Source: Burkholderiales bacterium (GTDB lineage Bacteria; Pseudomonadota; Gammaproteobacteria; Burkholderiales; Burkholderiaceae_D). From it: DNA of 22,107 bases. Location of the stretch: assembly GCA_005800405.1 (NCBI GenBank), contig SYFN01000101.1, positions 1-22,107 on the forward strand, read 5' to 3'. The notes below the pieces were generated by a model. It saw only the letters and a list, made by a program, of their open reading frames with translations, searched no databases and had not been told where the DNA came from. Both the position numbers and the translations under genes were made by a program. Below, piece after piece: positions 7,539 through 15,632 of the stretch. Numbering within the stretch: the stretch's first letter is position 1; every line of letters begins with the position of its first letter.

Positions 7539-8153
7539 ATGAATTTTTTTCAAAAATTTATCGACAGCCGCATCCTTGGCGTCCTCTTTTTGACAGTCGC
7601 CGGAACGGCCGGGGCACAAAGCACGCCGCCCTCGTCCGTCGACGCCTCGTTCATACAATCAACGCGAGGCATCGCTGACGAGCTGCTCGGCCAACTCGGA
7701 CAAAAACTGAAAGCCGCAATGGCGACCGATGGTCCGGTAGCGCCAGTAAGTGTCTGCAAAGAAGCCGCACCCTCGATCGCACACCAGCTCTCCCTTGCCA
7801 ATCAGGCCAAAGTCACCCGCGTAGGCACGCGCGTGCGCAACCAAAACATGGGGGTCCCCAATGCGTGGCAAAAGGAAGCCTTGACCCAATTTGAGACCCG
7901 CCTGTCGCAAGGTGAAAAAGCTACCGACATCGAGTACTGGCAAGTCGGGGACAATGGCCAAGGCAAAAGTGAACTACGCTACGCAAAAGCAATCGCGGTT
8001 CAACCGCAGTGTCTTAGCTGCCATGGGTCTGCGCAAGATATCGTCGCACAACTGGCCGAAAAACTTCGCCTTGAGTATCCCAACGATCAGGCGACTGGCT
8101 ACAGTGCAGGTCAGCTGCGAGGCGCTGTGGTCATCACGCGCCCGTTACCGTAA
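7539..8153 (+). CDS. Periplasmic c-type haem protein, DUF3365/Tll0287-like
   Basis: A 204-residue exported protein. Residues 1-26 form a signal peptide (hydrophobic RILGVLFLTVAGTAGA, likely cleaved before Q27). The single CxxCH haem-binding motif is C158-L-S-C161-H162, followed by GSAQDI. The body (SVCKEAAPSIAHQLS, VGTRVRNQNMGVPNAWQ) matches the DUF3365/Tll0287-like domain, which carries one covalently bound haem and has been suggested to sense redox state or ligands. The frame is open from 7395, but ATG 7539 is preceded by GGAGAG (7529-7534) and starts the signal peptide, so it is the start. It lies 13 bases after the putative 6S RNA and could be read through from its promoter. A possible terminator follows at 8171-8209. 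Electron-transfer partners are not identifiable. Confidence 0.85.
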   Translation: MNFFQKFIDSRILGVLFLTVAGTAGAQSTPPSSVDASFIQSTRGIADELLGQLGQKLKAAMATDGPVAPVSVCKEAAPSIAHQLSLANQAKVTRVGTRVRNQNMGVPNAWQKEALTQFETRLSQGEKATDIEYWQVGDNGQGKSELRYAKAIAVQPQCLSCHGSAQDIVAQLAEKLRLEYPNDQATGYSAGQLRGAVVITRPLP

Positions 8154-8170
8154 AACCTCAGCCGGTCGTC

Positions 8171-8209
8171 CTTGTCCATCGCAGCCCAGCCAAGTGGATC
8201 AAGCTTTTT
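8171..8209 (+). terminator. Possible intrinsic terminator after the haem protein gene
   Basis: CTTGTCCA (8171-8178) pairs with TGGATCAAG (8195-8203) through eight base pairs with one bulged T, a 16-nt loop, and is followed at once by CTTTTT (8204-8209). The loop is long and the stem is not G+C-rich, so strength is uncertain. Confidence 0.4.
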
Positions 8210-8356
8210 CTAACGCGATGTGTCGCGAGATAATTTCGTAGAGCCGACCCTCACGACAAGCCTTCCATCGATCGCAATGCTTCGCATCTCGCATTTTTTC
8301 AGAGGTGCTAGGTCAGCGCGTCACTCGCTCCCAGTTCAAACCATCAGGAATGTATC

Positions 8357-10297
8357 TTGTCAATCAGTAATCCAGAATTTTCGCAATCTTCCGTCATGCG
8401 GCCCGTCAGTATCTCGGGCGGCGGCACTCACCATCATGAACCTTTGTCCGTGCTGGTTATCGCCGCTATCGGCGTTGTCTTTGGCGATATCAGCACCAGT
8501 CCTCTGTACGCATTAAAAGAGTGCTTCAGCCCCGAGCACGGCATACCGTTCTCCGAGAGCGCGGTGCTGGGCATCATCTCGATGATTTTCTGGGCCCTTT
8601 TACTGGTAGTCACCCTGAAATATGTTGCCTTCGTTTTGCGTGCCGACAATCAGGGTGAAGGCGGCGTGCTCTCGCTGATGGCATTGGCACTGCGCTCGGC
8701 ACGCGCTGACCGCAAGTCCTACACGCTATTGCTGATGCTGGGTGCGCTGGGTGCCTGCATGCTGCTGGGCGAGTCGGTGATCACCCCCGCCATCTCAGTG
8801 CTATCGGCGGTGGAAGGTCTGGAGGTGGTTAACCCGGACATGAAGCGTTTCGTGATTCCGATCACCCTGCTGATCGTGACCGGCCTCTTCCTGATCCAAC
8901 GCTACGGCACCGCTGCAGTCGGACGCTTCTTCGGGCCCATCATGCTGATCTGGTTTGCTGCATTGGCTGGCTTTGGCGCGGCCAGCATTCTGGATAGCCC
9001 CGGCATCCTGCGCGCGATTAATCCTCTCTATGCAGCGGCTTTCATCAGCGAGCACACGCTGCAAGCGTACATCGTGATGGGCTCAGTCGTTCTGGTCGTC
9101 ACCGGCGTCGAGGCGCTCTATCTGGACATGGGGCACTTTGGTCGCAAGCCGGTGCGTCTTGCTTGGCTGCTGGTCGCACTGCCTGCTTTGCTGATCAATT
9201 ACTTCGGCCAGGGTGCGCTTCTGCTATCCCAGCCCGAGGCCGCGAGTAATCCTTTCTTCCTGATGCTGCCCTCTTGGTCTCTGTGGCCCATGATCGGATT
9301 GGCGACCATTGCTACCGTGATCGCCTCGCAAGCGGTCATCTCGGGCGCATTTTCGCTCGCCAATCAGGGCATCCTGCTGGGTTTTCTGCCGCGCATGCAG
9401 ATTCTCCACACCTCGGACACCGAACGGGGGCAAATTTACATGCCTGTCGTGAATTGGCTGCTACTCGTCCTGGTGATTTTCACCGTGATTCAGTTTCGCG
9501 AGTCTCGCAATCTGGCTGCCGCCTATGGCATTTCGGTAACGACAACCATGCTGATTACCACGATCCTGCTGGCCGTGGTGATGTACAGGGAATGGAAAAT
9601 ACATCCCTTCTTGGTGATTGCACTGGCGATGCTGTTTTTTATCGTCGACTTCTCTTTCTGGACTGCCAACCTGATCAAGGTCAAGGATGGTGGCTGGTAC
9701 CCAATGATGCTGGGTGCACTCTGCTTCGTGATGCTCACCACCTGGCACAAAGGGCGCAGACTTTTGCGTGAACGCGTTGTCGATGAATCCGTTCACCTAC
9801 CCGAATTTGTTGATTCATTGTTGGCGCACCCGCCGCATCGTGTCGAAGGCACAGCCGTCTTTCTGACCGCGCATATCGATTTTGTTCCAGTGGCATTTCT
9901 ACACAACCTCAAGCACAACCGCGTTCTGCACGAACGCGTGCTGTTTCTAAAACTCTCTATCTGGGATGTCCCTTATGTCCGCGATGAAGAACGTCTGACC
10001 ATCAGCGAATTAGGCAACAACATCTACGTTGTACGTGCGGTCCATGGCTTCAAGGAGACACCGTACATCAACACCGTGCTGAAGTTACTCGAACAGCAGC
10101 ATGGTCTCACGCTCGATCTATCAGAGACGTCCTTTTTCCTGGCACGCGACACCGTGGTGCCCAGTAATTTACCGGGCATGGCCTTGTGGCGCGAGCGTTT
10201 GTTTGCGTGGATGATTCAAAACGCTGCGAAGCCATCGGATTTCTTCCGCATTCCCCCGAACCGAGTGGTGGAGCTGGGAACGAAAATCGAAATTTAA
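8357..10297 (+). CDS. kup: Low-affinity potassium uptake transporter Kup (K+:H+ symporter)
   Basis: An inner-membrane K+ transporter of the KUP/HAK/KT family. The N-terminus has the diagnostic [21 protein letters not shown], then [16 protein letters not shown] and [19 protein letters not shown], followed by about twelve hydrophobic segments up to residue 455 and a soluble C-terminal domain ([18 protein letters not shown] onwards). With the TTG start it is 646 residues, slightly longer than the usual 620-630. TTG 8357 has AGGAA (8346-8350) six bases upstream; ATG 8396 would give 633 residues. Either is acceptable, TTG is preferred for its ribosome-binding site. The frame is intact throughout. 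It is a single-gene unit, convergent with the methyltransferase at 10346-11098. Confidence 0.96.
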   Translation: MSISNPEFSQSSVMRPVSISGGGTHHHEPLSVLVIAAIGVVFGDISTSPLYALKECFSPEHGIPFSESAVLGIISMIFWALLLVVTLKYVAFVLRADNQGEGGVLSLMALALRSARADRKSYTLLLMLGALGACMLLGESVITPAISVLSAVEGLEVVNPDMKRFVIPITLLIVTGLFLIQRYGTAAVGRFFGPIMLIWFAALAGFGAASILDSPGILRAINPLYAAAFISEHTLQAYIVMGSVVLVVTGVEALYLDMGHFGRKPVRLAWLLVALPALLINYFGQGALLLSQPEAASNPFFLMLPSWSLWPMIGLATIATVIASQAVISGAFSLANQGILLGFLPRMQILHTSDTERGQIYMPVVNWLLLVLVIFTVIQFRESRNLAAAYGISVTTTMLITTILLAVVMYREWKIHPFLVIALAMLFFIVDFSFWTANLIKVKDGGWYPMMLGALCFVMLTTWHKGRRLLRERVVDESVHLPEFVDSLLAHPPHRVEGTAVFLTAHIDFVPVAFLHNLKHNRVLHERVLFLKLSIWDVPYVRDEERLTISELGNNIYVVRAVHGFKETPYINTVLKLLEQQHGLTLDLSETSFFLARDTVVPSNLPGMALWRERLFAWMIQNAAKPSDFFRIPPNRVVELGTKIEI

Positions 10298-10345
10298 ACA
10301 GTGTCGTACTCGAGGGGCCTCAGGACGGGCCGCCTTTTCGCCAGA

Positions 10346-11098
10346 CTAGCGAACTCGCTGGAACGGCACGCGATACAGCCACACCGGTTTGCCTTCGACG
10401 GTGCGCAGCACGGCAGTGGCTTTTAATTTTTCTGCAGGAAATTCAAGACTCGCCAACCATGCGCCGGGTCGCATTTCAATCGCTGCTTTTTCCACTGCAC
10501 GCGGCATCGTTTCAGGTCGCTGAAACAGGTACACCATGTCATGCACCGACCAATCTGCACCCCACATATCGCCTTGTCGAATACGCGCCCAAGGACACAG
10601 CAATGCAGTCAGTGCGCGCAATGGCCAGCTCCACTCAATGCCGTGTAGTGTGGCCTGTGGGTAGGCAGATCGCAAGGCGCGCAAGCCATGACCCAGACCA
10701 CAGCCGGCATCAAGAATGGACGCACCCGGCCTCAGTGGCGCGTTGTTTGCCATGCCGGTCAATGCCTCGGCTGGTGTCGGAAACAAGGGCGCATCGCGCC
10801 AGGCATTCATCGGATACACCAGCGCCACGATGACCAGTGGCAGCAGCCAGGCCCACGCAGGCAGGCTCACTGCACCCGACAAAAGCAGCGATAGTGGAAA
10901 GCCTGCTGCCACTGCAACACGTCGCCAAAAGCTTCCTGCCAGCACGCTAAGCAGGGCACCCAATACCATCGCAGCGCTTAAAGCCACCCACAGCGGAACA
11001 CCGGCCTTTTGCAAAAATCCGTAGACAATCCAACTGCCCACCCAGGCAATCAGGGCAAGCAAGGGCCAGCGCAGCAATGAAATCGGAATATTTGGCAC
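10346..11098 (-). CDS. Membrane-anchored class I SAM-dependent methyltransferase
   Basis: The 250-residue protein starts with about four hydrophobic segments within residues 10-97, then a soluble class I methyltransferase domain. The SAM-binding motif I is ILDAGCGLGHGL (128-139), followed by LHGIEWSWPLRALTALL with an acidic residue at the ribose-binding position, and RQGDMWGADW as motif II/III. The substrate is unknown; a membrane-embedded N-terminus with a cytoplasmic methyltransferase suggests a lipid, quinone or membrane-protein target, but that is inference. It is convergent with kup and divergent from the small gene at 11190. No strong intrinsic terminator is visible in the 48 bases between it and kup. 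Confidence 0.8.
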   Translation of the reverse strand: MPNIPISLLRWPLLALIAWVGSWIVYGFLQKAGVPLWVALSAAMVLGALLSVLAGSFWRRVAVAAGFPLSLLLSGAVSLPAWAWLLPLVIVALVYPMNAWRDAPLFPTPAEALTGMANNAPLRPGASILDAGCGLGHGLRALRSAYPQATLHGIEWSWPLRALTALLCPWARIRQGDMWGADWSVHDMVYLFQRPETMPRAVEKAAIEMRPGAWLASLEFPAEKLKATAVLRTVEGKPVWLYRVPFQRVR

Positions 11099-11189
11099 GC
11101 GTGGATTATATTCGCGTGATGCAAACGACTGTAAAAATGACTACACTCGTCCCCGCTTGCGTCTCACACTGCCATTCCAAGGAGAACCC

Positions 11190-11405
11190 ATGAAGGTCAA
11201 ACAAATTCTGTCCGGTGTCGAACTCGTCATTGCCGATCTTGAGGTTCAGCTCGAGGGTGAGCTGCGCTCCAGTCATACCTTGTGTGCGTTGCTGCGCGAC
11301 GAGGGCGGCAAGGAGGTGCTGATCCCGCTGAACACGCCCGACGGTCGCCCTATCTTCATGAATCCTGACAACGCCATCGCCGATGGCTCCGACCTTTCGC
11401 ATTAA
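11190..11405 (+). CDS. Small conserved-looking hypothetical protein (71 aa)
   Basis: I do not recognise this protein. ATG 11190 is preceded by a good ribosome-binding site, AAGGAGA (11179-11185), which decides the start over an upstream in-frame start at 11157. The product is acidic with no signal peptide or membrane segment. Two parts are seen: a beta-rich N-terminus (VKQILSGVELVIADLEVQLE) and a C-terminal segment with PLNTPDGRPIFMNPDNAI. It ends 8 bases before the nhaA pseudogene and would be co-transcribed with it. The strong ribosome-binding site and G+C-rich codon use like the neighbours argue that it is genuine. No function can be offered. Confidence 0.65.
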   Translation: MKVKQILSGVELVIADLEVQLEGELRSSHTLCALLRDEGGKEVLIPLNTPDGRPIFMNPDNAIADGSDLSH

Positions 11406-11413
11406 CAACGCTC

Positions 11414-12534
11414 ATGCCGACCCGTTTGCTCACCGACACATTCAACCGCTTTTTCGAATCCGAGAAAGCCGGCGGCTTGCTGCTGCTTTTCGCCACCATC
11501 ATCAGCGTGGCACTGACCAATTCTGCGCTGGGTCCGCAGTACCTCGGTGTCTAGCAATCGGAGTTTGCCGGCATGACGCTGGAGCACTGCATCAACGACG
11601 GTCTGATGGCGATCTTTTTCCTGATGATTGGTCTCGAGCTGGAACGCGAGTTATATGTCGGCGAGCTGTCCATCGTGCGTAATCCGATGTAGCCGATTTT
11701 CCTGCGCTGGGCGGCATGCTCGTGCCAGCTTTGCTGCATTACGGATTCAACGCTGGCCTGCCCTCTCAACCCGGTGTGGGCATACCGATGGCGACCGACA
11801 TCGCCCTCGCGCTGCTGGGTGCGCGCATTCCGGCGTCACTAAAAGTGTTTGTAGTGGCCTTTGCAGTGATCGACGATCTGGATGCCATCGTCATGATCGC
11901 CTTGTTCTACACCGATACCGTGGTACTGCATTATTTGGCGGCGAGTCTGGCCGTTTGGGCTTTACTACTCGGTCTGAATCGCGTCTGGCGTATTGATTCA
12001 ATCTCTGTTCACGTAGCAGGTGGTGTGCTGATGTGGGCGTTGATGCTCAAGTCAGGGGTGCATGCCACCGTCGCTGGCGTGATGCTCGCTTTCGCCATCC
12101 TCTTCTGGAAACGAAACGATGCCGAGTACTCGCCTTCCCGCCACCTTGAAAACAGATTGCACAAGCCGGTCGCGTTCGTGGTGCTGCCGATTTTCGCGCT
12201 GGCCAACACCGGTATCGTGATCGGTGCGGGATGGCTGGAGCACCTGAGTGGTCCGAATGGCTTGGGGGTCATCCGTGGATTGGTTTTCGGTAAACCCGCA
12301 GGGGTGGTATTGCTCTCGATCATCGCTGTCATGCTTGGTATCTGCAGCCTCCCGGCCGATCTGCGCTGGCGTCATGTCATCGGTGCAGGCATGCTGGGCG
12401 GAATCGGTTTCACGATGTCGATCTTTATTACCAACCTGGCATTCGCTGATCAACCGGATCTCATCAATGCCTCCAAAATGACCGTGTTCGTCGCTTCGCT
12501 GATGGCGGACATCCTCGGTTTTTTGTGGTTGTGA
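11414..12534 (+). pseudogene. nhaA: Na+/H+ antiporter NhaA, multiply disrupted
   Basis: The full NhaA plan is readable but broken. ATG 11414 starts MPTRLLTDTFNRFFESEKAG. TAG at 11552-11554 interrupts it where NhaA normally has the Trp of a FW-x-x-EFAG-like motif. [19 protein letters not shown] follows, then a second TAG at 11690-11692. After PIF one base is missing between 11701 and 11702 (TTCCTGCG, where TTCGCTGCG would restore FAALGGMLVPALL). MATDIALALLGARIP lacks five residues relative to the family's DIAFALGVLALLG, an apparent 15-nt in-frame deletion. VIDDLDAIVMIALFYT keeps the two transport aspartates but has Asp where Gly is usual. The C-terminus to FLWL is intact. With four independent lesions the gene is almost certainly non-functional. 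Confidence 0.93.
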
Positions 12535-12658
12535 TTTTGTGGCTCGGGAGAGACCGACCCCGCCTGATGGCCAGCGGCGCCCTCGCAAAACAGCGCTACG
12601 AGGCAGCACTCGATTGCATAGAGCTGCGGCTCGAGGACGCAGCCACCCCCTAGGACGA

Positions 12659-13174
12659 TCAGAGAAAACGGTCGAGCAGTCGGCGCGAGTGGCGATCCAT
12701 CGCACGCATGTCTTCGATGCGATACGTCACGCCGTGGCTGTCCGAAATCAGCAACCCATTACCACGCAGCCGACGAATATCTTCCTCACCTTTGAGAACA
12801 AAACTAGTGAGACCTCGGTCAGTGCGCACCTGCCAGGTGCTGGGGGTGGAGAAAGTAGAGACTGCTGTCAGCCTGTCAATCACCGGAATGAAATCGCGCT
12901 GAGCGATTTCATCCATGAGTAGTTTGCGACTGTCAGCGTCGAGTTCTGCAATGCTTGCAACAAAGGTCAGTTCGTGGCCTTCGCTGTCGAGCAACGACAC
13001 GTTCTCGCCCGGCGCCTCGATAGGAAAAGGCTGCGCCGGCACAATACCCTCGTGCGACTGACCGTGCTCGTCAGTAAATACCAAACGTCCGAACGCATCG
13101 CGCCAGAGGCGGTGTCGCCCTGGCTGGAACTGTTTGCCGATAGTCTCTTCGGTCACGTCACTCGCCTCGCTCAT
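12659..13174 (-). CDS. DUF1854 protein associated with cyanophycin genes
   Basis: A 171-residue soluble protein with no signal peptide or membrane segment. It fits the DUF1854 family: GRHRLWRDAFGRLVFTDE (19-36), PAQPFPIEAPGENVSLLD, RDFIPVIDRLTAVSTF and a C-terminal GVTYRIEDMRAMDRHSRR. Proteins of this family are found beside an ABC transporter and cyanophycin synthetases in Burkholderiales, as here; their biochemical role is, to my knowledge, undefined. Its start overlaps the ABC transporter stop in ATGA (13171-13174), so the two are translationally coupled and probably work together, for example as an accessory subunit of the transporter. It is intact. Confidence 0.85.
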   Translation of the reverse strand: MSEASDVTEETIGKQFQPGRHRLWRDAFGRLVFTDEHGQSHEGIVPAQPFPIEAPGENVSLLDSEGHELTFVASIAELDADSRKLLMDEIAQRDFIPVIDRLTAVSTFSTPSTWQVRTDRGLTSFVLKGEEDIRRLRGNGLLISDSHGVTYRIEDMRAMDRHSRRLLDRFL

Positions 13175-15474
13175 GACGCCACTCGGGCGAGCGGAATGTG
13201 TACCCGTGGTGGTTCCTGATCTTCCGTATCGACGTTACGTGCCTGCGCCTCATACAGCCGCCAGTAAGCACCACGCTCGGCCATCAGTTCTTCATGCGAG
13301 CCCAACTCGACCACTTCGCCACGCTCCAGCACGACGAGTCGGTCAGCGCGACGCAATGTGGACAAGCGATGCGCGATCGCAATCGTCGTGCGCCCTTGCA
13401 CCAGATTATCGAGCGCTTTCTGAATTTCTTTTTCGGTCTCGGTATCCACGCTGGAGGTCGCCTCATCCAGCATCAAAATGCGTGGATTGATCAGCAGAGC
13501 GCGTGCGATCGAGATCCGCTGGCGTTCGCCACCGGACAAGCCCTGACCGCGTTCGCCGACGATGGAGTCATAGCCATGGCGCAGACGAAGAATGAATTCA
13601 TGTGCGTGCGCCGCACGCGCTGCTGCGACGATTTCCGACCGGGTTGCATTCGGCTTGCCATACGCAATGTTTTCGGCGATCGTGCCGTGGAACAGAAAAG
13701 GCTCCTGCAGTACTAGTCCAATATACTGCCGATAATCTGCAACTGGATGGCGCCGGATGTCCGTTCCATCCATCATGATGGCGCCATCGGAGACATCATA
13801 GAAGCGGCAAATCAGATTCATCAGCGTACTCTTGCCTGAACCGCTGTGTCCGACCAGACCAATCATTTCGCCGGGACGAATATCGAAGTTCACGCCTTTG
13901 AGAATGCGGCGGCTGCCGTGTCTAAAGCCCACCTCACGCAACGAGATCACGCCCTGCTTCGCCGGTACAGGCAAGGGGTTGGTGGGCTCAGGCACGCTCG
14001 ATTTGTGATCCAGAATGTCAAAAATCCGCTTCGCACCCGCCGCCGCTTTTTGCGTGTGCGACACGATGCGGCTCATGGAATCGAGTCTGCCGTAGAAACG
14101 TCCAATGTAGGCAATGAAGGCGACCAGTACGCCCACCGTGACTCCACGGTGCATCACCAGCCAGATGCCGAAACCCCAAACCACCAGCAGACCTACCTCG
14201 GTGAGCATGGTGACCGTGGGTGCAAACAAGCTCCAGGTCCGATTGAGTTTGTCATTCACTGCGAGGTTGTGCATGTTCGCATCGCGAAACCGCTGCGACT
14301 CGCGCGACTCCTGAGCAAACGCCTTGACTACCCGAATGCCGGGAATCGTATCGGCCAGCACATTCGTGACATCGCCCCAGATACGATCGATTTTTTCAAA
14401 GCCGGTACGCAAACGGTCGCGCACCGAATGAATCATCCAAACGATCAGAGGCAGTGGCAGCAACGTCACTACGGTCAGCCAGGGATTGATCGTGAAAAGA
14501 ATCACCGCCGTCATCGCCAACAGCAGCACATCCGTGGCGAAATCAAGCGCATGCAGCGATAGAAACACACAGATACGATCCGATTCATTGCCGATACGAG
14601 CAATCAGATCGCCCGTACGCTTGGCGCCGAAGTATTCGAGCGAGAGCGTCATCAGGTGATCAAAGGTCGCGGTGCGCAAATGTGCACCGATGCGTTCCGA
14701 CACGAGCGCCAGCAAGTAGGTACGCCACCATCCCAGCCCCCATGCCGTCAATGCGGCAATCAGCAATCCGGAGAGGTAAAGCATCACGTCATGCGTGTCG
14801 ATCTCGGCACCCGTGTGCGTAGGAATCAGGATCTCGTCCATCAAAGGCATGGACAGATAAGGAGGCACCAGCGTTGCCGCAGTCGCCGCCAGTGTCAGGA
14901 AAAAACCCAGCAGCAGCAGCAAGCGATAGGGCCTGGCAAATCGCCAGAGACGAAACAGTACCCAAGTGGATACGGGCTGCAGAAGCTCGCGATGGCATAC
15001 CGGACATTCCTCGCTGTCCTCGGGTAACGCAGATTGGCAGCTAGGACAACGGGCTGCCGCTTCATCCGTGGTCAGGGCTTGGCCGGCGCGCGTCATCTGC
15101 ACGCGCTCGAACTGCTGCATCAGACGTATGGCGCCGACCTCCTGCTCCAGCGTGAAGCGCCAGCGAGCAAGGCAGGATTGCACATTATGCAAAGCCAGCG
15201 TGGCCACACCAGCATGATCGCTGTGATGCAGACTCAATTCGCCCGACAGCGGCCAGCTGACCCACCCGTGTCCATCCGAATCGCTTATCATTCGATCCGT
15301 CGTCAGCAGAACTCTGCTGGCAGAGAACCGCAGAGCCGCATCAAGATCGGGTTCCATCATGGCCAGCACTTGCTCGCCCTCATGCAGCGGTAGCAAGAGT
15401 CTGTTGATTACAACCGATTGACTGTCCTGAGACAGGGCACCGGTCAGATTGGGTGACGATACACGTGAAGACAT
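13171..15474 (-). CDS. Cyanophycin-associated ABC exporter-type transporter with N-terminal zinc ribbon
   Basis: A 767-residue half-transporter with membrane and ATPase domains fused. Residues 1-135 form a soluble extension whose RVLLTTDRMI segment resembles bacterial PH-like domains. A zinc-ribbon motif follows with C143, C146, C157 and C160. The transmembrane domain spans about 182-460 in exporter style. The nucleotide-binding domain has Walker A GHSGSGKST (542-550), Q-loop at Q590, signature LSGGERQ (646-652), Walker B ILMLDE (666-671) and H-loop H702, all intact. Such proteins act as dimers. It is divergent from cphA' and coupled by ATGA overlap to the DUF1854 gene. The cargo is unknown; cyanophycin-derived dipeptides, arginine or aspartate are obvious guesses from context only. 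The extra N-terminal part is unusual for this exporter class and may be regulatory. Confidence 0.9.
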   Translation of the reverse strand: MSSRVSSPNLTGALSQDSQSVVINRLLLPLHEGEQVLAMMEPDLDAALRFSASRVLLTTDRMISDSDGHGWVSWPLSGELSLHHSDHAGVATLALHNVQSCLARWRFTLEQEVGAIRLMQQFERVQMTRAGQALTTDEAAARCPSCQSALPEDSEECPVCHRELLQPVSTWVLFRLWRFARPYRLLLLLGFFLTLAATAATLVPPYLSMPLMDEILIPTHTGAEIDTHDVMLYLSGLLIAALTAWGLGWWRTYLLALVSERIGAHLRTATFDHLMTLSLEYFGAKRTGDLIARIGNESDRICVFLSLHALDFATDVLLLAMTAVILFTINPWLTVVTLLPLPLIVWMIHSVRDRLRTGFEKIDRIWGDVTNVLADTIPGIRVVKAFAQESRESQRFRDANMHNLAVNDKLNRTWSLFAPTVTMLTEVGLLVVWGFGIWLVMHRGVTVGVLVAFIAYIGRFYGRLDSMSRIVSHTQKAAAGAKRIFDILDHKSSVPEPTNPLPVPAKQGVISLREVGFRHGSRRILKGVNFDIRPGEMIGLVGHSGSGKSTLMNLICRFYDVSDGAIMMDGTDIRRHPVADYRQYIGLVLQEPFLFHGTIAENIAYGKPNATRSEIVAAARAAHAHEFILRLRHGYDSIVGERGQGLSGGERQRISIARALLINPRILMLDEATSSVDTETEKEIQKALDNLVQGRTTIAIAHRLSTLRRADRLVVLERGEVVELGSHEELMAERGAYWRLYEAQARNVDTEDQEPPRVHIPLARVAS

Positions 15475-15632
15475 GAATGGGGGGTCGGGTCTGCGATGCG
15501 ATCTGTATTTAGTCTGGGTCTCTGTGAATCATGCCGCCCAAGCCTGCGGGAATCAGCGCGGATTGTCGCGAAATCTACCGTACTCGTCCAACGCCGCCGC
15601 CATATTACCCTTTTACGCCGTTTTAATTTGAC
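15475..15632. promoter_or_regulatory. Divergent intergenic region between ABC transporter and cphA'
   Basis: These 158 bases separate two divergent units of one functional cluster, so both promoters must lie here if neither is read from outside. I see no convincing -35/-10 pair or operator. The bases just before ATG 15633 (TTTTAATTTGAC) contain no Shine-Dalgarno, so cphA' may be weakly translated or start at ATG 15660, which also lacks one. Confidence 0.4.

Noticed and set aside
10298..10345. Terminator between convergent kup and the methyltransferase
   Set aside because: The sequence has GGCC repeats and a short T-run, but no stem longer than four pairs could be formed convincingly.
12567..12653. 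Short ATG-to-TAG ORF of 28 codons with a helical look (LAKQRYEAALDCIELRLEDA)
   Set aside because: No ribosome-binding site, no known relative, and it sits in the short gap after a pseudogene; too little to support a gene.
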